A stretch of DNA of 9,589 bases from CAYOEZ01 sp964402955 (lineage in GTDB: Bacteria > Chloroflexota > DTOL01 > DAOUCN01). The position numbers and the translations under genes were made by a program. The DNA is taken from positions 1 to 9,589 of the forward strand of contig CAYOEZ010000187.1 in the NCBI GenBank assembly GCA_964402955.1, written 5' to 3'. The notes below the pieces were generated by a model. It was not told where the DNA came from and ran no database searches. It saw nothing but the letters and a program-made list of their open reading frames with translations. Shown here piece by piece: positions 6,511-9,589 of this stretch; positions within the stretch are counted from its first letter, which is position 1; every line of letters starts with the position of its first letter.

Positions 6511-6771
6511 ATGGAAAAAGTCGTTATCGAGCTATCTGATGAACAGGCCCAGCAAGTGGGACCCTACAGGGGGCGCTTGAAGGAAGCGCTCCTGGGTCTC
6601 TCTCAGGTCAAGGTGCAAGAAGCTCTGCTGCTCTATGCCCGCGGCCTTGTCTCCTTCGCGCGGGCAGCCGAGCTGGCTGGCCTGGAGCGCCCGGAGATGA
6701 CGCGCCAGGCTCGCGCCTTCGGCATCAAGCCGCGCTGGTCGGACGACATGGTGCAGGAAGAGATGGTATGA
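6511..6771 (+). CDS. UPF0175-family antitoxin-like protein
   Basis: 86 residues. The ATG at 6511 is chosen because TGAGGAC (6498-6504) lies six bases upstream and the first residues, MEKVVIELSDEQ, match the family's beta-strand opening. A helix-turn-helix-like segment follows at about residues 48-66 (VSFARAAELAGLERPEM), as in UPF0175 proteins, which normally pair with a downstream PIN-domain (DUF3368) toxin. They act as DNA-binding antitoxins that silence their own operon. Here the downstream partner is only a C-terminal remnant in the same reading frame after the TGA stop, so the antitoxin appears orphaned. It has its own promoter at 6441-6469. Family assignment rests on sequence pattern from memory. 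Confidence 0.75.
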   Translation: MEKVVIELSDEQAQQVGPYRGRLKEALLGLSQVKVQEALLLYARGLVSFARAAELAGLERPEMTRQARAFGIKPRWSDDMVQEEMV

Positions 6772-6891
6772 CTACTGACGGCCCAAGAAGGCGAACTCGT
6801 CTTCCAGGCGATTCTCGATCGCGACGACATCTGGATCAGCGACGTTTTGCTTCAGCGTGTGCGCGACGCGTGGCGGCGTGACGCTCTCTAG
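6772..6891 (+). pseudogene. Remnant of a DUF3368/PIN-type toxin C-terminus
   Basis: Directly after the antitoxin stop, and in the same frame, 39 codons stay open to TAG 6889-6891. They include the segment DDIWISDVLLQRVRDAW, which resembles the C-terminal helix of DUF3368 toxins (a GFWISD-L-QRVL-type pattern). The roughly 120 N-terminal residues with the PIN acidic active site are absent and no start codon with a ribosome site is visible. An internal deletion of the toxin body is the simplest reading. The match is short, so this could also be chance; an alternative ATG at 6768 overlapping the stop opens a different, Arg-rich 37-codon frame with no recognisable family. Confidence 0.55.
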
Positions 6892-6925
6892 ACACCCCGC
6901 GTTTCAGCCGCCGCCCGCCGCCATT

Positions 6926-6952
6926 CCCCCCAGAGTTGGGGGGTCAGGGGGG
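6926..6952 (+). repeat. C/G-run element, right copy
   Basis: Six C (6926-6931), AGAGTT, six G (6938-6943), TCA, six G (6947-6952). The C and first G runs can form a 6-bp stem. It lies between the toxin remnant and the 3' end of the minus-strand TumE-like gene, where it may also serve as that gene's terminator. It has the same layout as 6366-6392. Confidence 0.7.
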
Positions 6953-6971
6953 CAAAGTCGCGCTCGACGTC

Positions 6972-7403
6972 TCAGCCCTCTTGCTCGAGCATCGCCTCTA
7001 TCTCCGCAATGAGCGCGGGCAGATTCGGAAACGCGAAGCCCATATTCGCGGCGGGCAGACGATAATGCTTGATATCAGGGGGCACATGCTTGTGGTGAGG
7101 ATGTGTGGCCTGCAGCGCCTGATCGCCTGGGTGCGGTTGGGAGTCGTACCAGTACAGCTTAGCGCTGCCTCGCCACACTTCATACCCGTATTCGTCTATG
7201 ATGGCTGGAAGACGATCGAACACGATGCGCTGGCGCACCACCAGGCGATACTTCTGTGCGAAGTGTACCTCGCCGGCCACACGCGCCAAAGACACGCCGA
7301 GGCGCACAAACGCCAGCGTCGAGCACTGTATGGACCTGTCCTGCTGCGGGAGCGAGTAGATGAGAAGCTCGTAGTCTTCCGATGTACGCCGGGGGTTCGT
7401 CAT
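6972..7403 (-). CDS. TumE/DUF6516-type toxin
   Basis: 143 residues, starting at ATG 7403, which overlaps the partner's TGA in an ATGA arrangement (7400-7403). Features match the DUF6516 (TumE-type) family: an N-terminal strand-rich half, YWYDSQPHP (84-92), then the histidine-rich HPHHKH motif (101-106) near the C-terminal third, followed by a helical tail ending at TGA 6972-6974. Family proteins are toxins of type II toxin-antitoxin modules; the molecular target is not well established to my knowledge. The upstream gene at 7400-7678 is the likely antitoxin, translationally coupled to this one. The length is typical and no defect is visible, so the module may be active. Assignment is from pattern memory. 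Confidence 0.7.
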   Translation of the reverse strand: MTNPRRTSEDYELLIYSLPQQDRSIQCSTLAFVRLGVSLARVAGEVHFAQKYRLVVRQRIVFDRLPAIIDEYGYEVWRGSAKLYWYDSQPHPGDQALQATHPHHKHVPPDIKHYRLPAANMGFAFPNLPALIAEIEAMLEQEG

Positions 7404-7678
7404 GCGACCACCCTGATCAGCCCCGCCAGGCTGGGTGAATCAGTCTGAATGCGTTGCAGCAGGTTGCGATAGTCAGCCTGGCGCTGCAACCATGTACGAT
7501 ACACGCTCGCCCACTCGCCGAAATCCAGCACCCATGAGTCGTCCTGTGGCTCTTCTCCGCTCGTGTAGGCTGCGTAGAAGGTCTCTGAGCGAATACCATA
7601 CTTGCGCTCAAAGGCCAGCAAGTCCTCTTCCAACGCGTGGATGTCGGCCAGAATCTCGCGCAATGTCATCGTCTTCAC
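7400..7678 (-). CDS. Small antitoxin-like partner of the TumE-type toxin
   Basis: 92 residues from GTG 7678 (an ATG at 7669, three codons in, is an alternative; AAAGG sits just before the GTG). The protein is acidic and helical with the segment LLAFERKYGIRSETFYAAY (21-39) and DFGEWASVYRTWL (52-64). This pattern is common in the small genes found immediately upstream of DUF6516 toxins. No DNA-binding motif is obvious. The last four bases overlap the toxin start, which implies coupled translation. A promoter at 7698-7727 leaves a leader of only about a dozen bases. Antitoxin function is inferred from position. Confidence 0.65.
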   Translation of the reverse strand: MKTMTLREILADIHALEEDLLAFERKYGIRSETFYAAYTSGEEPQDDSWVLDFGEWASVYRTWLQRQADYRNLLQRIQTDSPSLAGLIRVVA

Positions 7679-7697
7679 CGCCTTTCTCAGCGAGAGT

Positions 7698-7727
7698 AGT
7701 ATACACCTTGATGTTGGCGAGCGTCAA
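7698..7727 (-). promoter_or_regulatory. Sigma-70-type promoter for the TumE-type module
   Basis: On the minus strand: TTGACG (7727-7722), 18-base spacer, TATACT (7703-7698). Transcription would start near 7691, only 12-13 bases before the GTG at 7678, so the message is nearly leaderless. Confidence 0.65.
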
Positions 7728-7750
7728 CTGCCTGGGCGCCCGCTCGCAGG

Positions 7751-7785
7751 CAGACCTGACAGGTCTCGCAGGCCCGTCAGGTCTG
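7751..7785. repeat. CAGACCTGAC/GTCAGGTCTG palindrome
   Basis: The 10-base arms at 7751-7760 and 7776-7785 are perfect reverse complements with 15 bases between. It lies just after the 3' end of the dehydrogenase (minus strand), so it may terminate or protect that transcript. It looks like a dispersed intergenic palindrome. Confidence 0.7.
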
Positions 7786-7797
7786 TTCATACCCTTC

Positions 7798-8850
7798 CTA
7801 CACATCCTGTACGTCTACCACAACCTTGATCGTCTTCGGGTCTTCCTTGTCCACCTTAGCGAAGGCTGCCGTCACGTCGCGCAGCGCCATCTGGTCGGTC
7901 ACCATCAGCTCGGGGTGCACCAGCCCCTTCTCCATGAGCCGGATGGCCCGCGGGAACTCGCCCAGCGTCACGCGGGAGGCGATGATCTGTGCCTCTTTGA
8001 TCACCAGCGTCTTGAAGTGCACCGCCGACAGTTGCTCGCCCAGCCCACAGGTCACAATGCGCCCGCCGTTGCGAATCATCTTGACGGCCTGCGCCAGCGG
8101 CGCTTCCTGTCCTTTGATTTCATGGAAGTGGCCGACAGCCTCGATGACGCAATCCACGCCCGCGCCCTTGGTGATCTCCATCACGCGCTCGACCGCGTTT
8201 TCCTTCTCGATGTTGATGGTGTAGTCGGCGCCCAGTTTGCGCGCCGTTTCCAGGCGGAAGGGCTGCAGGTCGCTGACGATCGTCAGGTTGGCGCCCGCCT
8301 TGTGGCAGAGGACGTCGAGAACGGAGAGGCCCAGCTTGCCGGCCCCCAGAATGACGACCGATTCGGCCGGCTGTACCTCGCCGCGCAACAGGACGTGGCA
8401 GCCCAGGCCGTACATCTCAACCATCGGCGCGTACACCATGGGCACGCTGTCGGGCAGCGAGCAGAGGTGGCTGGCGGGCGCTGCGACAAATTGCCCGAAG
8501 CCACCATCGAGATCAACGCCCAGCAGCTTGAGGGTGCGGCAGGCATTGATGTGGCCGCTGAGGCAGGCGGGGCAGGCGTGGCACGAGACGATGGGATCAA
8601 CGACGACGCGATCGCCCACCTTGTAGTCCTTGACGTCTTTGCCAACCTCGGCGATGACGCCGCCGAACTCGTGCCCCTGGATGGCCGGCGTCTTGACCCG
8701 GGCGTGGAACTCGCCGCGGTAGATGTGCAGATCGGTGCCGCAGATGCCGGCGTAGCCTGTTTGCACCAGCACCTCGTCGGGCTTGATGCGCGGATCGGGG
8801 GCGACGCCCACGCGAATGTCGCGATCGGCGTACAGAATGCCAGCTTTCAT
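7798..8850 (-). CDS. Zinc-dependent medium-chain alcohol/polyol dehydrogenase
   Basis: 350 residues, starting at ATG 8850 with AAGGAG (8860-8865, minus strand) nine bases upstream. The catalytic zinc site is C37 (GICGTD), H60/E61 (GHEFGG) and E145 (PMVEMYG), the sorbitol/threonine dehydrogenase pattern. The structural zinc cysteines are C90, C93, C96 and C104. The Rossmann motif GAGKLG (169-174) is followed by an acidic residue in IVSDLQPFR, favouring NAD over NADP. It would oxidise a secondary alcohol of a polyol, sugar acid or amino acid in the cytoplasm. The divergent neighbour is a sugar isomerase/epimerase-like gene, consistent with carbohydrate use. The exact substrate cannot be read from the sequence. 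Confidence 0.88.
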   Translation of the reverse strand: MKAGILYADRDIRVGVAPDPRIKPDEVLVQTGYAGICGTDLHIYRGEFHARVKTPAIQGHEFGGVIAEVGKDVKDYKVGDRVVVDPIVSCHACPACLSGHINACRTLKLLGVDLDGGFGQFVAAPASHLCSLPDSVPMVYAPMVEMYGLGCHVLLRGEVQPAESVVILGAGKLGLSVLDVLCHKAGANLTIVSDLQPFRLETARKLGADYTINIEKENAVERVMEITKGAGVDCVIEAVGHFHEIKGQEAPLAQAVKMIRNGGRIVTCGLGEQLSAVHFKTLVIKEAQIIASRVTLGEFPRAIRLMEKGLVHPELMVTDQMALRDVTAAFAKVDKEDPKTIKVVVDVQDV

Positions 8851-8871
8851 GAGTATGCGCTCCTTGAGGAT

Positions 8872-8890
8872 GGCGGACAGCGTGTCCGCC
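8872..8890 (-). other. Hairpin in the dehydrogenase leader
   Basis: The arms GGCGGACA (8872-8879) and TGTCCGCC (8883-8890) form a perfect 8-bp stem with a three-base loop. It falls between the putative transcription start (about 8930) and the ribosome binding site (8860-8865). It could modulate translation or simply be a dispersed palindrome. Confidence 0.6.
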
Positions 8891-8936
8891 GGAAGTTGCT
8901 CGCCGTTCGTGCCCGGCGACGTGCTCAGCTTGTGCC

Positions 8937-8942
8937 ATTATA
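8937..8942 (-). promoter_or_regulatory. Extended -10 promoter for the dehydrogenase
   Basis: A perfect TATAAT on the minus strand preceded by TG-G, an extended -10. No good -35 lies 16-18 bases upstream. Expected transcription start is near 8930, with an 80-base leader. Confidence 0.5.
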
Positions 8943-8968
8943 CCACAAATCGCGCCTGCTATGCTCCC

Positions 8969-8997
8969 TTGACCTGCCCCTGCTTGTCTGCTACACT
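8969..8997 (+). promoter_or_regulatory. Sigma-70-type promoter for the isomerase-like gene
   Basis: TTGACC (8969-8974), 17-base spacer, TACACT (8992-8997) with TG-C before the -10. It shares its -35 hexamer, spacer length and CTGCTA junction with the promoter at 6441-6469. Expected start is near 9004, about 24 bases before ATG 9028. Confidence 0.65.
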
Positions 8998-9027
8998 GTG
9001 CCTCATGCACTGCCCGTGGAGGAGTTG

Positions 9028-9408
9028 ATGATCCAGTGCGGTCTGACCTCGGTGACGTTTCGCAAGCTTGCCGTTGATGACATTGTCGCCCTGTGTGTGC
9101 GCGGCGGCATCGCCGGCATCGAGTGGGGCGGCGATATCCACGTCCCGCACCGCGACCTGGCGCAGGCGCGCCGCGTGCGCCAGATGACACTCGATGCTGG
9201 CCTTCAAGTTTCCTCCTATGGCTCCTACTACCGGGCCGGCCCCGCTGAACCGTGCCCCTTCGAAGCCGTTCTCGAAACAGCGCTCGCCCTGGGCGCGCCC
9301 ACAATCCGCGTCTGGGCAGGCAAGAAAGGATCGGATGAGGGGGACGCAGCCGATCGCGCTCTGGTCGTGGCGGATGAATGTGTCGCCATTGCTGAAGAAT
9401 GCGTTTAG
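9028..9408 (+). pseudogene. Sugar phosphate isomerase/epimerase (xylose-isomerase-like TIM barrel), truncated
   Basis: 126 codons from ATG 9028, with GGAGGAG (9018-9024) three bases upstream. A GTG at 9016 is an alternative. The N-terminal half of an AP-endonuclease-2/IolE-like barrel is clear: LTSVTFRKL, GIAGIEWGGDIHVP (about 29-42), ARRVRQMTLDAGLQVSSYG, then LALGAPTIRVWAGKKGS (about 88-104). These enzymes interconvert sugars or inosose using a metal held by Glu, Asp and His residues in the C-terminal half. That half, with most ligands, is missing: the frame stops at TAG 9406-9408 and no other frame beyond resumes the family. Usual length is about 270-290 residues. It has a proper promoter, so a shortened protein could be made but is probably inactive. 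It runs tail to tail into a glycosyltransferase fragment. Confidence 0.75.
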
Positions 9409-9588
9409 CGCTCGTGGACCATAAACGGCCCAAGTGTCCCGGTTGCATGCCAGCACTCCGGAGTTGAAATAGCTCTGGCGGGTGGCTCCCCCCAGCACAT
9501 CGAAATAGCCTTTCGGATTTAGTCCCAATCTATCGCTGGGGTCGAGCCAGGCGCTGCCCCTGCCGGCCGCGATCCAGCCGTCCCGGAC
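9349..9588 (-). CDS. GT8-like glycosyltransferase, partial (enters from the right edge)
   Basis: The minus strand is open from the window edge. It shows QSYFNSGVLACNRDTWA (centred on 9424-9477), which matches the FNSGVL-N--W core of GT-A-fold family 8 transferases. Thirty-three residues after the Asn comes HDQSAIG (9369-9349), the position where GT8 proteins such as LgtC carry their DQD motif. The DxD metal motif and N-terminal half lie outside the window. Such enzymes transfer a sugar from a nucleotide sugar onto polysaccharide, lipid or protein. Beyond 9349 the frame stays open to 8959 but is antisense to the well-supported isomerase gene and no longer looks like GT8, so the C-terminus is probably lost. 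The 3' limit given is therefore approximate. Confidence 0.55.
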
Positions 9589-9589
9589 C

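Noticed and set aside
5597..6580. 327-codon plus-strand open frame
   Set aside because: Antisense to the first URO-D-like gene and then crosses its promoter; no recognisable domain.
6768..6881. 37-codon frame starting ATGA on the antitoxin stop
   Set aside because: Position fits a coupled toxin start, but the product is Arg-rich and matches nothing; at most the original toxin start before a deletion.
7435..9027. Long plus-strand open frame running into the isomerase-like gene
   Set aside because: It lies opposite the dehydrogenase and the toxin module, has no family features, and the isomerase has its own promoter and ribosome site at 9018-9028.

Overview
The window reads as a GC-rich bacterial chromosome segment, or the end of a metagenomic contig. 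I would place it tentatively in the Chloroflexota (Anaerolineae-like). This rests on the mix of sugar-acid catabolic genes, paired uroporphyrinogen-decarboxylase-like genes, small toxin-antitoxin modules and several families of short palindromic intergenic repeats. It is inference: there is no rRNA or marker gene here.

Bases 1-3810 hold a plus-strand run of four carbon-metabolism genes. They are the tail of a class II (zinc) ketose-bisphosphate aldolase, a mandelate-racemase-type sugar-acid dehydratase or racemase (277-1377), an HpcH/HpaI-type aldolase (1648-2433) and an enolase-family protein with an altered active site (2539-3810). Read together they suggest breakdown of a sugar acid: dehydration to a 2-keto-3-deoxy acid, then retro-aldol cleavage. 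The aldolase and the enolase homologue both keep their metal ligands but lack residues that recognise the textbook substrates, so the real substrate is open. The gap after the dehydratase is a five-copy tandem array of small hairpins that begins inside the gene's last codons. The gap after the aldolase is a second kind of inverted repeat.

Bases 3811-6337 hold two uroporphyrinogen-decarboxylase-like genes on the minus strand, converging on the first run. A palindromic element with the core GATGTGGAGTRCGAC sits directly after the stop codon of each. A clear divergent promoter pair lies at 6399-6469.

Bases 6338-7797 are a small defence/addiction island. It contains a UPF0175-type antitoxin followed by what looks like the C-terminal remnant of its PIN-type toxin, bracketed by two copies of a C/G-run element. 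Next to it is an intact minus-strand pair: a TumE/DUF6516-type toxin and its small upstream partner.

Bases 7798-9589 hold a zinc-dependent NAD alcohol/polyol dehydrogenase (minus strand). Diverging from it is a xylose-isomerase-like TIM-barrel gene that stops after 126 codons, and entering from the right edge is a GT8-like glycosyltransferase on the minus strand. The two run tail to tail into each other at about 9349-9408, which looks like a rearrangement or assembly breakpoint.
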